Shown: positions 23,010 to 34,543 of the stretch, piece after piece
Position numbering within the stretch: position 1 is the stretch's first letter
Layout of the letters: each line of letters starts with the position of its first letter
From: Hevea brasiliensis
Taxonomy: Eukaryota > Streptophyta > Magnoliopsida > Malpighiales > Euphorbiaceae
NCBI RefSeq assembly: GCF_030052815.1
Contig: NC_079503.1
Span: 46,108,735 to 46,172,734, forward strand
Length of the DNA stretch: 64,000 nucleotides
Reading direction: 5' to 3'
The notes under the pieces: model-generated
What the model saw: only the letters and a program-made list of their open reading frames with translations
Told to the model about the DNA's origin: nothing
The model's database searches: none
Made by a program: the position numbers and the translations under genes

Positions 23010-23048
23010 ACTCTTTCCCTCTAAAAAAAATTTCATCCTCGAAATTTA
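23010..23048 (-). other. A polypurine tract
   Basis: On the minus strand GAGGATGAAATTTTTTTTAG then AGGGAAAGAGT abuts LTR start TGTAAC. The 'aatttcg(a)ggatgaaatttt' phrase is a standard mark before the 3' LTR of plant gypsy elements. B retains the equivalent at 51690-51727. Confidence 0.8.
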
Positions 23049-23071
23049 CCTGATGCAAACAGTTGAGGGAA

Positions 23072-23536
23072 CTATTGCCTTATCGTCTCTTCACTTTTCC
23101 AAGTTGCCTCCTCGGTGTTTTGGTGCCTCCAAAGCACTTTCAGCAGTGGAATCTGCTTATTCCTCAACTCTTTCACTTCCCGAGCCAGGATCTGTTTGAG
23201 TTCTTCTTCATATGTCAAATCCGATTGCACTTCAATTTCTTCCATGGAGATGACATGTGAAGAATCTGAGCGGTATCTTCTTAGCATTGACACATGGAAC
23301 ACATTGTGGATCTTGTCTAGCTCTGGTGATAAAGTTAGCCTGTAGACCACTGGACCCACATGTTTAATAACTTCATATGGGCCAATGAACCTAGGGCTTA
23401 ACTTACCTTTTCTTCTAAACCTCAGTACCTTCTTCCATGGTGACACCTTGAGAAACACTTTATCGCCAACCGCATGTTCTATTTCTTTTCTCTTCAGGTC
23501 GACATAGGATTTTTGTCTATCTGAGGCAACCTTCAT
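23072..23536 (-). pseudogene. A integrase C-terminal domain and chromodomain
   Basis: A 154-residue open segment. It has the integrase C-terminal module ([13 protein letters not shown] near 24-36, [13 protein letters not shown] near 43-55, [14 protein letters not shown]) followed by a chromodomain-like tail ([20 protein letters not shown], then EEATWKSEE). In chromoviruses this tail directs integration to marked chromatin. It places A in the chromovirus branch, Tekay/Del-like. The segment is well preserved but is cut off from the catalytic core by stops. It ends ~60 bp before the polypurine tract, as expected. Confidence 0.88.
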
Positions 23537-24310
23537 ATTGGCTTTGATTAGCTTTACTTTCTCCTCATTCTATTTCACCAGGTCTGGCCCTACTAGTTTG
23601 TCTTCACCCAATTTAGTCCAGCATACTGGAGTTCTACATTTCCTCTTATACAGTGCTTAATACGGGGCCATTTGGATGCTAGCTTGGTAGCTATTATTGT
23701 ATGCAAATTCTACCAGTGGGAGGTATCTATCCCAACTTCCCTCAAACTCAATAACACAACTCCTCAGCATATCCTCAAGGACCTAACATATATTTCATGT
23801 TATATTTATCGTTTCAGTTCAATATTTGTATTAGTTCAATTGGTTTCAATTGTTTACTTGGATTACTCTTTATGATTACCCATCCTTCTGAGAATGAAAA
23901 GCTATGCTGAAGTGGAGTTGTGTACCCAAGGATTCATGCAACTTCTTTCAGAATCTCGATGTAAACCTTAGGTCTCAATTAGATATGATGGAAAGTAGAA
24001 TTCCATGCAGTCTAACTATCTCACTGACATACAATTCTGCTAACTTCTCCAGTGAGTAGTCAGTCCTAACTGGTAGAAAGTATGCTGACTTCATCAATCT
24101 ATCTTCTATCACCTATACTGCATCATGCTTCTTTAGGATGAGAGGTAAACCACTTACAAAATCCATGGTGACTGGATCCCATTTCCATTCAGGTATGTGT
24201 ATAGGCTGTAGCAAACCTGATGGAACTTGATGTTCTACCTTGACTTGCTGGCATGTCAAGCATTTAGTCACATAGTCAGCTATGTCCTTCTTCATACCAG
24301 GCCACTAATA
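23537..24310 (-). pseudogene. A integrase zinc finger and catalytic core, disrupted
   Basis: From 24295 down: [20 protein letters not shown] (the CC half of the HHCC finger), [20 protein letters not shown] with the first catalytic Asp in MDFVSGLP, then stop-containing pieces corresponding to DRLMKSAYFLPVRTDYS, LAELYVSEIVRLHG, a degraded SIISN*D block (second Asp region) and QKDG*S (the DGQSER-Glu region). About 75 bp of AT-rich sequence (~23790-23870) splits the core just after the DGQSER motif. Later pieces ([17 protein letters not shown], [20 protein letters not shown]) resume beyond it. Inactive. Confidence 0.82.
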
Positions 24311-24985
24311 CTAGAGCTTCAAGTTATGATACATTTTTGTACTTCCTGGGTGCATAGCATAAACACTAGTATGTGCCTCTTTCAGAATACTGGCATTCAA
24401 TTCCCCATCATCTGGTACACATACTCTTCCTTTATAGCATAGACACCTATCAACTTTCACCTCATAGTCAGTTGCTTTCCCCTCTAAGATTTTACTCACA
24501 ATAGTCATTAGTTTCTCATCTGCCTTTTGCCCATCTAAAAGCTGCTGTAGCAGGTTTGGCCTCACTTGTAACTCAGCCAAAATAGCTCCATCTCGAGCCA
24601 AGAATAGACGGGCATTCAATGATCTCAAAGCTATGATGGATTTTCTGCTCAAAGCATTAGCAACTACATTTGCCTTCCTAGGATGGTAGTCAATCACACA
24701 ATCATAGTCCTTTAGGAACTTAATCCATTGCCTCTGTCTAAGGTTGAGCTCCTTATAGGTTGGCAAGTATTTCAGACTTTTGTGGTCTATATAAATATAG
24801 TACTTTTCACCATACAAGTAGTGCCTCCATATCTTCAGTGCGAAGATAATTACTACAAGTTCTAGATCATGGGTAGGGTAATTCTGTTCATGTGGCCTTA
24901 GCTGCCTGGAAGCATAAGCGACCACCTTCCCCTCTTGCTTCAATACACACCCTAACCGATTATGAGAGGCATCACTGTAGACCAC
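24311..24985 (-). pseudogene. A RNase H and integrase H2C2 start
   Basis: A 224-residue open segment. RNase H landmarks: D5 (VYSDASHN), E42 (DLELV), D67 (YIDHKSL), and the ADALSRK motif near 107-114, where the fourth catalytic Asp is Asn (VANALSRK). The later part is the tether and the HH half of the zinc finger (CVPDDGELN, then [14 protein letters not shown]). Role: degrade the RNA strand during cDNA synthesis. A stop separates it from RT and another from the integrase core. The Asn change alone would probably impair activity. Confidence 0.87.
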
Positions 24986-25006
24986 AAAGTCCTTTTTCTA
25001 CACTGG

Positions 25007-25765
25007 CTATGTTAACATTGGTGCCTCTATCAACATAGCCTTCAACTTCTCAAAACTAGCCTGACACTTGTCATTCCAGTCAAATCTGACATTCTGGTAT
25101 AACAACTTGGTCATTGGAGCAGCTATTGAAGAAAATCCCTTCACAAATCTTCTGTAACACCCAGCTAGCCCCAAGAAACTTCTGACCTCATTTATATTTC
25201 TAGGAGGCTTGTATTCCATCACTGCTTCTATCTTCTTGGGATCCACTCTAATCCCATCAGCTGACACTATGTGTCCAAGGAATGCAATTTCATTCAACCA
25301 GAAGTCACACTTGGATAACTTATCATATAGTTTCTTTTCTCTTAGGGTTTGCAGAATAATCCTCAAATGCTCATCATGTTCTTCCCTAGTCTTAGAATAC
25401 ACCAAAATATCATCAATAAAGACCACTACGAACCGATCTAGGTATGGATGAAAGATACGGTTCATAAGGTCCATGAATGCTGCTAGTGCATTTGTTAGGC
25501 CAAAAGGTATCACCAGGAACTCATAATGCCCATACCGGGTCCTAAATGCAGTCTTTGGCATATCTGCATCCTTCACCCTTAACTGATGATACCCTGATTT
25601 GAGATCAATTTTGGAAAATACTCCTGCTCCCTTCAACTGATCAAACAGATCATCAATTCTAGGCAACAGATATTTGTTCTTCTTAGTCACTTTATTCAAC
25701 TGCCGGTAATCGATGCATAACCTCAAAGTCCCATCCTTCTTATTCACAAACAGCACTGGAGCTCC
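25007..25765 (-). pseudogene. A reverse transcriptase
   Basis: About 250 open codons in good condition: [46 protein letters not shown] with catalytic D51, [22 protein letters not shown], and [11 protein letters not shown] with FIDD at 113-116, then [31 protein letters not shown] and the connection to RNase H. The sequence is typical of plant chromovirus RT. Just upstream a stop interrupts the usual SPWGAPVLFV motif (…SP*GAP). RT itself could be intact, but there is no translatable polyprotein around it. Confidence 0.9.
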
Positions 25766-26598
25766 CTATGGTGACACACTGGCATATGAACCCCTTATCC
25801 AATAACTCCTAATAGAGATTGGTGCTGTACTCGGCAGTATCTCAATGGCAAATTCAACTTTCCTTTCTGGTGGCAAGCCAGGCAATTCTTCAGGGAACAC
25901 ATCTGGGAACTCTCTTATTGTGGGTATGTCACATAGATCTGGCTTAGCCTGCCTAGTATCCACCACATGTGCTAGGTAGGCTTCACAATCTTTTTTCATT
26001 AGTTTTCTTACAACTGTGGTTGAGATGACATTGAATAAGAAATCTGTCCTTTCCCACACAACTGTAATCTCATTACCCTCAGGAGTTTTCAATGAGATCC
26101 TCTTTAATTTACAATTAACCATTGCTTGATGATGTGACAACTAGTCCATTCCCAAAATCAAGTCAAACTCATGGAAAGGCAACTCAATTAGGTCTGCCAA
26201 GAATTCATACCCCTGAATCCTTAATAGACAACCTTTGTACACTTTGTTCACCACTGCACTGTGGCCCAATGGATTAGTGACTAGAATGTCTTAGTCACTC
26301 TCCCCTACTAATATCCCCCTTTCTACGGGTAAGTTGATGCAGATGTATGAATGAGTGGATCCTAGATCCGCCAATGCATGCACAGATGTATTGTAGAGGG
26401 AGAACGTACTCCTGATGATGTCCAGGGCATCTTGCTCCTCCTGAGCTCTTATGGCATAGGCTCTGGCAGGTGCTCTGCCCTCAGGCCCCTCTACTGGCTT
26501 AGATGCAGGCCTCTATGATGGTCCCACTGCCTCAGATTTGCCAGATTTCCTACCCCTGTGTAGGAGCAGATCTGTCTACTTGTGTTGGAGCAGTTGTA
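25766..26598 (-). pseudogene. A protease and pre-RT linker
   Basis: Minus-strand translation from the F junction gives EGRAPARAYAIRAQEEQD, then the retropepsin with ALADLGSTHSYIC near 26390-26350. The active-site Asp is present, but the usual Pro/Ser after it is Leu (D-L-G-S-T). Next come GYEFLADLIELPFHEFDLILGMD followed by a stop in place of the usual Trp, then LSHHQAMVNC and the linker PTIREFPDVFPEELPGLPP that precedes RT. Further stops lie near 26290 and 26145. The segment is separated from gag by F (26604-37538, TSD 26599-26603). Confidence 0.87.
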
Positions 26599-26958
26599 GT
26601 AGTTGTAGACCCTTATTTTGTGATGAGTATGTGCATTGAGGCCGTGGGAAACCCGATGATGAAAAATTATATGACTGTAAGATGTAATTGGAGGCATGGA
26701 GCTGAATTATTAATTCCGTGGCATGATCTTGAAAAAATAAAAATAATAATAAAGTTTTGGAGAAATTAATTTAATTAAATTTAAATAAAATTTTATTTTG
26801 TTTAAATTTAATATGGGTAGTTCTTAAATGAATCTAACTAAGTTTAATTGGGCTCCATGGGCCTAAGAAAGCCTAGTTAGGAATTTTAAATGGGACCCAT
26901 TTAATTATTTTCTAAAAATTAAAATAACGAAATATCTCTCTCCTCTTTGGCCCCACTC

Positions 26959-27269
26959 TCTTCCTCACTCCTATTGGTGCCTTCCATTTTTTCCTGTCTT
27001 CCTATTGGTTGAAACACCTCACTCATATCCCAGTCTTATTCGAATTCTGCAATCGTAGTTGTTTAAGATCATCTAAACTTTATCACCTTAAGACTCCAAA
27101 CCCTACCACACCTCTTCCTCACTCCCTATTGGTGCCTTTCATTTTTTGTTGTCTTCCTATTAGTTGAAACACCTCACCCATATCCCAGTCTTATTTGAAT
27201 TCTGCAATTGTAGTTGTTTAAGTCATCTAAACTTTATCACCCTAAGACTTCAAACCCTATCACACCTCT
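26959..27269 (+). repeat. 155-bp tandem duplication in the F 5' LTR
   Basis: The run beginning ttcctcactc(c)ctattggtgcc and ending aaaccctancacacctc occurs twice, with the ctattggtgc phrase at 26971 and 27126 (period 155). The same duplication is in the 3' LTR (phrase at 34928 and 35083), so it predates insertion. Confidence 0.88.
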
Positions 27270-27281
27270 CTCCCAAAACCC

Positions 27282-27289
27282 TATAAATA
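27282..27289 (+). promoter_or_regulatory. F 5' LTR TATA box
   Basis: TATAAATA in the context aaaaccctataaatacc, a strong plant TATA match just after the 155-bp duplication. The equivalent in the 3' LTR is at 35239-35246. It predicts transcription starting ~30 bp downstream, near 27315. Confidence 0.6.
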
Positions 27290-29567
27290 CCATACTAGAG
27301 AAGAGAAGGGGGGAGGATGGGAGGAAAGAGGAAGAGAAAATTCAGAGCTTTAAGAAATTTAGAGATATTCAAGACTTTTTGAGTTCTTTCTTATTTTTTC
27401 TTTTCTTCAAGAAGATTTTCATACAAGATTTCTGGAAGGTCAGTTTTTATTGTTTTCTTTTCAAGATCTATGCCACACAATATTTTAATTCTATGCTCTT
27501 TGTCTTCAATTTATTTTATATGTTCATATAGATCATGTAATCATGTTTAATTTGAGGGGATACACAATGCTGCACATGTTTAGTTTCTGTCTCTCGTACT
27601 TTTATTATTTTTCTGAATCTATAAAAAATTTGTAAATTCCATTAATTTTAGGCTTAAGAATCATAAAAAAAAGCTTTAATATTTTGTAAGTTATGGCTAT
27701 TTGAAGTTAGGATTCGTGTAAAATCTAATTTGCAGGATATCCGAATTGTGGAGCCCACATCTCCCTTGTTCCTTAAGATTTTTGTGTAAATAAGTTATCT
27801 AAAATTAACTTCAAAATCTTATGAATCTTTTCCAATTGGTTTTGCTTTCATATCTATTGTGGTTAATGAGTTATGAATTTTACAAAAAAGTAGTGCGATT
27901 CTGTCACTTAGAAAAGTTACGATTTATGTAAACCATTCGGCTAGGGTTTTGTTTGATATATAAATTATATGATCTTGTATGATATGTAGGCTATCTTCCG
28001 TAATCTTTTTATGATTTTTAGGCATGTATAACTATTTTTAAAAAATCAGATTTCTTACTACTATTAATCTGGCTGAATTTGGAAATTGTATATTTATGCA
28101 TGTTCTTGTATTTTCTTGGGTTTTAATTGATATTTGATCTATTTTTCTATGTTATTTTAATTCAAGAAGTGTTATGAAGTGTTTGGATAATGTTAGAAGA
28201 CTTAGACCATTAGGTAGTTGTAACTAATTAGGAATCTTAACCCTTTAGGAGACTAGAGTTAGAATCCAATGTAAATTGTTATTAATATTTTCTTTATTTC
28301 TTTCATTTTTTTTAGTTTCTTTATTTTTTATTAAAAACAAAATTGGTAAGTAGCCCTAATGTAAGTAGCCCTAAGGTAAGTACCAAAGAGGGCATTTGCG
28401 TGGAGCCTATATGGAGCTAAACGGGAGTAAGCCAGGGATATCATTGCCATACTAGAAGAGAAGACCCTTTTTTAAGGGTAGCTTGCCCCAATGGCAACTG
28501 CATTTACTAACAAGTAAGTAGCTCTAAACTTCTCGAATAACCATTGGCATAAAATTGTAGTAATAATAGAACTCTTATTTGGTAAATTAAAATTAACTTT
28601 GTTTTTAATTTAACTGACTTTTGCATGTAATTAATTTAAATAAATACTTTGTAAATTAAAATTAATCTTGTTTGTAAATTAAACTAACATTGGCATGTAA
28701 AATGAATTTAATTTAATACTTGGTAATTGTAAAATAAATTTGCATGTTAGAAATCTTTATTAGGTTATGATTGTTTGGGACTTATGTGATATTAGAATAA
28801 ATTACACATGTACATAATTAACTTAGTTCAATTATCCTTAGGGTAACTTAATGAAAATTAATTAATTAGGTTAAATAGAAACGTAGGGTTCTTTGAAATT
28901 GAATTTGTTTGTAAATTAAATTCTCAATAATAAATTAATTTTAGTCATCTGGTAAATATCATTTAAATAATTAGCAACCCCATAGATAGGAATTACTTGT
29001 GCATGAAAATTGTGTGTAAATAACAACCCTTTTGTGAATTACTTGTGTGTGTAGGCTTAGAATTGCATTTTTTAGGATAAAGTTTAATAAAGGAATAATA
29101 AACAAGACTTCTAGAAACATTAGTAGAGGACTGGCACTCGAATCAACGAGGTTAGACCAGGCATAAGGGGGGCCTAACGCCTTCCCCTTACGTACCCACT
29201 ATCTCAAACCTAAACATTGGGCTATGGTAATGACGGCTGTGGAAACTCTGCAAGGAGTAAGTTGCCATCCATGACCCTCAGAAGAAACACTGAATATGTC
29301 CCGGTTATTACCCGGGTGGCGACTCCTGTCTATCTATGCCTTCGTGGCATAAATCCTTAGTACAGTGGTTGTGTTATGGGAAAACGGTACTTACTAGTGG
29401 TTTGATTCTATTAGGATTGTATGAAGTACATGTCTAGGAAATGCTGTCTAAGGAGGTGGTACTTAAGTGAGACCATTATGACTCCACCAACTTTCCTAGG
29501 CATTACCTGGTGCATTTTATATAATTCCAATGGATGATATTTCGCCTCACGCCCCCCTCCTATAGTT

Positions 29568-29586
29568 TGGCGACTCCACTGGGGAC
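29568..29586 (+). other. F primer binding site
   Basis: TGGCGACTCCACTGGGGAC, three bases after the 5' LTR. It implies a tRNA 3' end of GTCCCCAGTGGAGTCGCCA. From memory, Tat/Ogre elements use a tRNA-Arg of this kind; the exact isoacceptor cannot be confirmed here. Confidence 0.75.
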
Positions 29587-31080
29587 TAAATGGATAGTTA
29601 CTCCAACATGTTTCTATTAGTCTAATATTATTCCTTTATTAAACTTTTTGCATTGCACTACACTATCACACGAATCACCCTTACCCTTTTAGCCTCGTTA
29701 GTACTAGCCAAGGAGACCATGGTTCTACTCGAGCTATGACGAATTGGTGAATGCTAGCACCCCATGCCTGTACCTTCGAGTATATAAAAGAGCCACAGCT
29801 CCGGCTGTTGTGCTTAATGGACAAGCTCTCGCATCGGTGACCCATTTCCTACCCAATAAAGCCCATGAGCCATAGATTTTAACCCTAGGTACCCCGTAGA
29901 TTTTTGTTGTGCTGGATTCGTATTCTTACTATTCAAACCATAAGTTCTAGTGGTAGTTGAGATGAACCTAAGCCTATGCATAAACCCAATGTGTGTATAG
30001 GCCCAAGTCCATTTTAAAACCCATGTTAAGCAAGAGGATGCTTACTTATGGTTACACTTTAAGGATATAAATGCTTTATTTGTGAGGGAAGGATCGTCCT
30101 AGACCACCCCCTGTTGGTGTGTCTAGTGTACTGTAGCCTAGGATAGAATTTTTCTTACCCTGCGCGTGAGTGTTGAAGGTATAAGGGGGCAAAGATTTAG
30201 TTCTGGAGATTTTTTTTTTTTGGTTTTGATTCAATCTTTGGTCCGATCTTAGTTCAATTTATATGGTTTGGTGTTGGTTCAATTTTGGTTCTATTAGTAT
30301 GGTTCAGTTTTGGTTTTGTAAAAGTAAAGGGAAAAAAAATGAAAAAAAATGGTCAATTCATGCATTACATTCATGTACATAGCATGCTTAGGTTAACCCT
30401 TAAATCCTTTTTTTTTAGCAAACATAGCCTTAAAACACACTAAAGAGACTTCCAATCAGGTCACTTGGGTTAGGGAAGGGAAGAGACTAGTAAGGATTTC
30501 ACCTGTACCGCTTAAGATAGAAGAAACTATGGTTGTGCTTGATGAAATATTAAACGCCAAGATGTTTGAGCTAGAAGAGAAATTTGTGGTTAACTTTAGC
30601 AAGAGGCCTAAAGATAGGCCAATTAAGTGGCATTAAAGTTATTGAGGTTCAAATTGTGTCTCTCACCCCAAGGAGATTTTTCTAATTCAGCCTACGCTTA
30701 TATGAAGTTTTGAAGCGTCTTAAAGCTCAAGACCTCCTACAGCTCTTAGTACTCGAACTACTACCAAATCCACTCCCATCTAGCTATGATATCAACTAAT
30801 GTTACTAGTTCTACCAAGCCCACAGTCATGACACCGACTGATGCTTTCAACTTAAGCATGATATCAAAGACCTAATTGATGCCAAAAGGACAATTGACCC
30901 AGAAAATCAACCAAAAAGCCCCATGCCTAACCAAAATTTCCACCTACACTAGGTCTCTACATGATCTCCATCACCCCAAATAACCCTAACAGAATTATTG
31001 ACTTTATCCAACCCATCCAAAAGCCCAATGAACCTATCTAACCCATCTAAAAGCCCAATGAACCTCAGTCTATAATGGTT
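29587..31080 (+). mobile_element. F leader and gag region, decayed
   Basis: 1.5 kb without a long frame. Early part is untranslated leader. The segment near 30460-30620 gives phrases (VRLGKGR, then KMFELEEKFVVNFSKRPKDRP across frames) that may be gag remnants, but I cannot assign a domain. Includes poly-T tracts near 30213 and 30408. Confidence 0.45.
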
Positions 31081-31900
31081 GTTGACATTTGTGATAATTC
31101 TAGCTATGATGAGGGTCCTTTGAATGTTTGGACTAATTCTGATGAGGAGATAGTTGCATTATAACTAGATGGTTCAGTTCCACTAGTGTCTAATTTTCAA
31201 GTTATTGGGATCTATGAAAACTTGATGGATCCAAAAGTGGCTACTATGAAGAAAGAGATAAAGTTTTTTTTTTCTAGCATGGGCCTAGGAAAAAGTATAG
31301 ATGGCCTGGTGACTTTTCTTGAGATTAAGGGGCAGATCATGAACTATGGTTTGGGATATGAGCCAACTGAAGAGAAAGAAGAACCAAAGCCTTCTAAGTC
31401 CATGAAAGAGGGGGCAATTACCTAAACATATGATTAAGGGTTACCACATGTGAAAGAGCTAAAGCAGAAAATCAATACCATTAATCTAAAAACTGCATGG
31501 AAAGCCAAACACCTAAAGCTACACCCCTAAGTTTGAGTCTGTCTTTTGTAATGCTCACAGTAGTGATATTGATGTTTCCAATTCTGATGTACTTGATAAA
31601 GATTTTGAGGCAAAGATCAATAACATGACCAATCCTTTTGCTTACTTGTTTGATGTTTATTCTGATGGGCGTATGCATGGCATTCATAATCATTTGGAAT
31701 TTATTTCTATTAATGCATCAAAATCAATCTCTATTAATTTGGGTACACCAAATAATCCTAAAGACATTAAGTTAGCTGAAGATTTAACCTAAAAAGAAAG
31801 AGATAAATTTATAGCCTTGTTAACAAAGTACCAAGAAGCAAATATCTTGAGCTTAGAATCAGATGGCCGATTCCAATTCACATTGATGTCCGCATAGGAA
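31081..31900 (+). pseudogene. F pre-RT linker remnant (Tat type)
   Basis: Fragments on the plus strand: FQVIGIYENL…KKEIKFF, MGLGKSIDG, FLEIKGQIMNYGLGYEPTEEE near 31186-31425, and later a DNMTNPFAYLFDV-like piece, GTPNNPKDIKLAEDLT and ERDKFIALLTKYQE near 31740-31840. In Tat/Ogre/Athila gypsy elements the GLGYEPTEEE block and the P-x-DIKLGT-x-LT-x-EER-x-KLI-x-LLKEY block lie between protease and RT. Stops and frameshifts are present. The expected AW-S-Y-DMPGL motif and the RT that should follow are missing. Confidence 0.65.
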
Positions 31901-32269
31901 AAGAGTGATCAAAAGTTGACTTAACTAGTTATCCTAATGAGGAGTAAAATTTTATGCTATGAAGGATTAATAGTATCACATGTAGACCTAGAGGGAGAAG
32001 GAAAATGATATGAAGACATAAGGAGGTCTCTGGAAGTGAGAGAATACTCGCAATAAGCCTACAAGAGAGATAGAGCAACAATTCATAGATTAGCCACTCA
32101 ACTTACTTTAGCTTGAGGGCAATTCTACAAACTCTTATGTGTAATAGAAAAATAGGCTGAGCAAATAATGAAAGAAATACATGCAGGAAATGTGTAGTCC
32201 CCATATGAATGGAAATATTCTAGTTGGGAAAAAATGTTTGAAACATATAGGGATTAGCCTGAAAAAACT

Positions 32270-32760
32270 CCCTTATATTCTTTAAGGTTATCGTAGTATT
32301 GCAAGGACATTAACGGGGGCAACCCCATTCTCTTTAGTGTATGAGACTAAAGCAATGCTATACATTAAGCAAGAGCTCAGATCCTTAAGAGCGATGCTAG
32401 AAGCTAAGATCCTAAAAAAAGAGTGGGCTTAGAAGAGATATGAAGAACTAGCTTTGATTAAAAGAGAATGTGAGCCTTGTATCATATGCAGGCTTATCAG
32501 AGGAAGATAGCTAGAGTCTTTAATAAGAAGGTGAAGTTAAGGAAGATCAAAGAGGGAGACATGGTTTTGAAACAAGCTCGGCCCATTCCTTTTGACTTAA
32601 GAGGAAAGTTTAACCTAAGCTAGGATGGTCCATACATAGTCAAAAAGATCTTGCTACTATAAGAATATCAAACATAGATGGGAATAAATTTTAAGAACCA
32701 GTCCATTTAGACAGGCTTCAAATGGTACTTTGTGTGAAACAGGTCCGCTAGGCCGAAAAC
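32270..32760 (+). pseudogene. F integrase C-terminal remnant (Tat type)
   Basis: Traces on the plus strand: GYRSIARTLTGATPFSLVYE (integrase end of core) near 32285-32350, AMLYIKQELRSLR, RYEELALIKRE near 32440, FNKKVKLRKIKEGDMVLKQA near 32520 and a SRPYIVKKIL-type piece near 32620, then PVHLDRLQMVLC near 32700. This is the familiar end of Tat integrase (RTSTGATPF…VLPIE…R…F…KVLQKAR…GPYIVKK…L). The upstream catalytic core is absent, so a deletion removed RT through most of integrase, somewhere in ~31900-32270. Confidence 0.7.
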
Positions 32761-33385
32761 CTGTAAAAGGCGGTCTAAGCAAAAGTAAGGTTCAAAGAAA
32801 AAAGAATGAAAGAAATAAAAAAGAAAAAGAAAAAAAAAGAAAAGAAAAAGAAAAAAAGAAAAGAAAATAAAAAAATGCTAGATTGAAAACCTGCAAAAGA
32901 CAGCCTAGGCAAAAGGAGAGATGAGAGAAGATCTAGATGGAAAACTTGAAAAGGCCATTCAGCAGGTTATAAAGCTTATTTCTAACTTTGGAAGGTTAGA
33001 AATTTATCAAAACTAAATGTAAGAGAGAGTAATGGTGTACCTGAGTAAATAAAGAAGTTTTTATTGCATTAACCAGGAATAGGTTTTATTTAATTATGAT
33101 TGTGAATGTTTGTGTCTTGAGGGATATATCAAAAGATTAAGTAATTGAACTGCATTATTTTGATTTAGCCTATTGTCTTGTGAACATGATAGAATAGGTG
33201 CTTGATATGAATGCCCTGGTGATTGTCTAATTTCAAAAAAAAAAAAAAAAGAAAAAGAACAAGAAAAAGAAAAGAAAAAAAAGGAGCTCGCTAAGTGAAA
33301 AACCCAAAAGGGCCGCTTAGGCAAAAGTTAGAGCAAGCCCGCTGAGATAAAAACCCAAAAGGGCATTTCAGGCAAAAGTTAGGGC
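32740..33385 (+). repeat. Four dispersed ~45-nt modules with purine tracts in F 3' region
   Basis: Related phrases begin near 32746, 32878, 33286 and 33335, each with the shape g-c-t-a/g-a-g…aaaaccc/tgnaaaagggcngn-c-taggcaaaagttag. Between them lie long A/G-only tracts (~32806-32875 and 33232-33283), which give false frames on the opposite strand (33094-33324). Non-coding 3' region before the PPT. Confidence 0.7.
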
Positions 33386-33691
33386 ATAGAGAATGGAGTT
33401 CATGGAAGAGAAATGAAGTCAAGGCAGAAACCATAGAGGGAGAGAAAAAAAAAATCAGAGGGAAATTGTATTGTGACCTTAAGGAAGTCTTTTTTGGTGA
33501 ACAATTCTTCTAAAAAACTTTGAGGCTATAAGAAAGTTTTTGCAAAAAGAGGTCCCCCAGAGGACTAAGTTTTTTTAGAATCTTTGGTAAAATCAGCATG
33601 CCCATGACAGGAAGTAGCATACAGGAAACATAAAAATCAGAGAAAATTTTGAGACCCAGTCATCCCAATTTTTTTCAAATCATGAATTAGA

Positions 33692-34167
33692 TATTTTTTG
33701 GTAAGTCCTTAGACGTTGTTTAGGGTGCATGACATAGTTGTGTAAGGCATAGAAGAAAATGCATCAACATGTCACCTGTAGGTGTATAAGGCGTAAAAGA
33801 ACATGCATCACCACAGTTTCAAGTGTAGAACTATGAGGGGGTCTGATTCTTCCTCAGGATAGCTAGGGGGATACGTAGGTAGTTTAGGACTGTGGTCCTA
33901 AATACGAACCCACAATATTTCATGACAAATATTTTTTGGTAAGTCCTTAGACATTGTTTAGGGCACATGGCATAATTGTGTAAGGTGTAGAAGAACACAC
34001 ATCAACATGTCACCTGTAGGTGTGTAAGGCATAGAAGAACATGCATCACCACAGTTTCAAGTGTTGAACTACGAGTGGGTCTGATTCTTCCTCAGGATAG
34101 CGAGGGTGATACGTAGGTAGTTTAGGACTGCGGTCCTAAATATGAATCCACAACATTTCATAACATA
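33692..34167 (+). repeat. 238-bp tandem duplication in F
   Basis: The phrase tattttttggtaagtcctta starts at 33692 and again at 33930; the whole unit (through caggatagc-agggngatacg and aggactgnggtcctaa) is repeated with ~90% identity by eye. Within each unit there is a further internal near-repeat (gtgtaaggcntagaagaacatgcatca). Non-coding, between integrase remnant and PPT. Confidence 0.88.
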
Positions 34168-34475
34168 GAGTGTATCGACAGAGCAAGATGCACTCAATTT
34201 TCACATAACACTGTTATCACTGTTATGAAACCGTAGCTAGCCTCATGACGCAGAGTGTATCGACAAAGCAAGATGCACTCAATTTTCACATGACACAGTA
34301 ATCACTGTTATGAGACCGTAGCTAGTCTCATGATGCAGAGTGTATCGACGAGCAAGATACACTCATTTTTCACATGACACAGTTATTACTATTATGAGAC
34401 CGTAGCTAGTCTCATAACATAGAGTATGTCCACCGAGCAAGATATACTTGATCCTCATAGCCAATGTTTCATAGT
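34168..34475 (+). repeat. 3.6 copies of an 85-bp repeat in F
   Basis: Units start with gagtgtatcg at 34168, 34253, 34338 and (as gagtatgtcc) 34422. Each contains a short hairpin: atgagac, 8-nt loop cgtagcta, gtctcat. The fourth copy is truncated and runs into the end of the interior. Confidence 0.9.
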
Positions 34476-34543
34476 TATTAGAAATTTGAGTTTCACTTTG
34501 ATGAAACTTGAGTAATGCTTCTGCATTGATTTCAACTTTCGCC

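Larger units (their letters stand above)
26604..29564 (+). repeat. F 5' LTR (2961 bp)
   Basis: Begins TGTAGACCC and ends CCTCCTATA (CA changed to TA compared with the right copy, CCTCCTACA). It contains a 155-bp duplication upstream of its TATA box (26959-27269). Non-coding. The open frame at 27214-27531 overlaps promoter and leader and is not credible. Confidence 0.92.

Noticed and set aside
33094..33324. Phe/Ser-rich minus-strand frame
   Set aside because: It is the complement of an A/G-only tract in the F 3' region; no family similarity.
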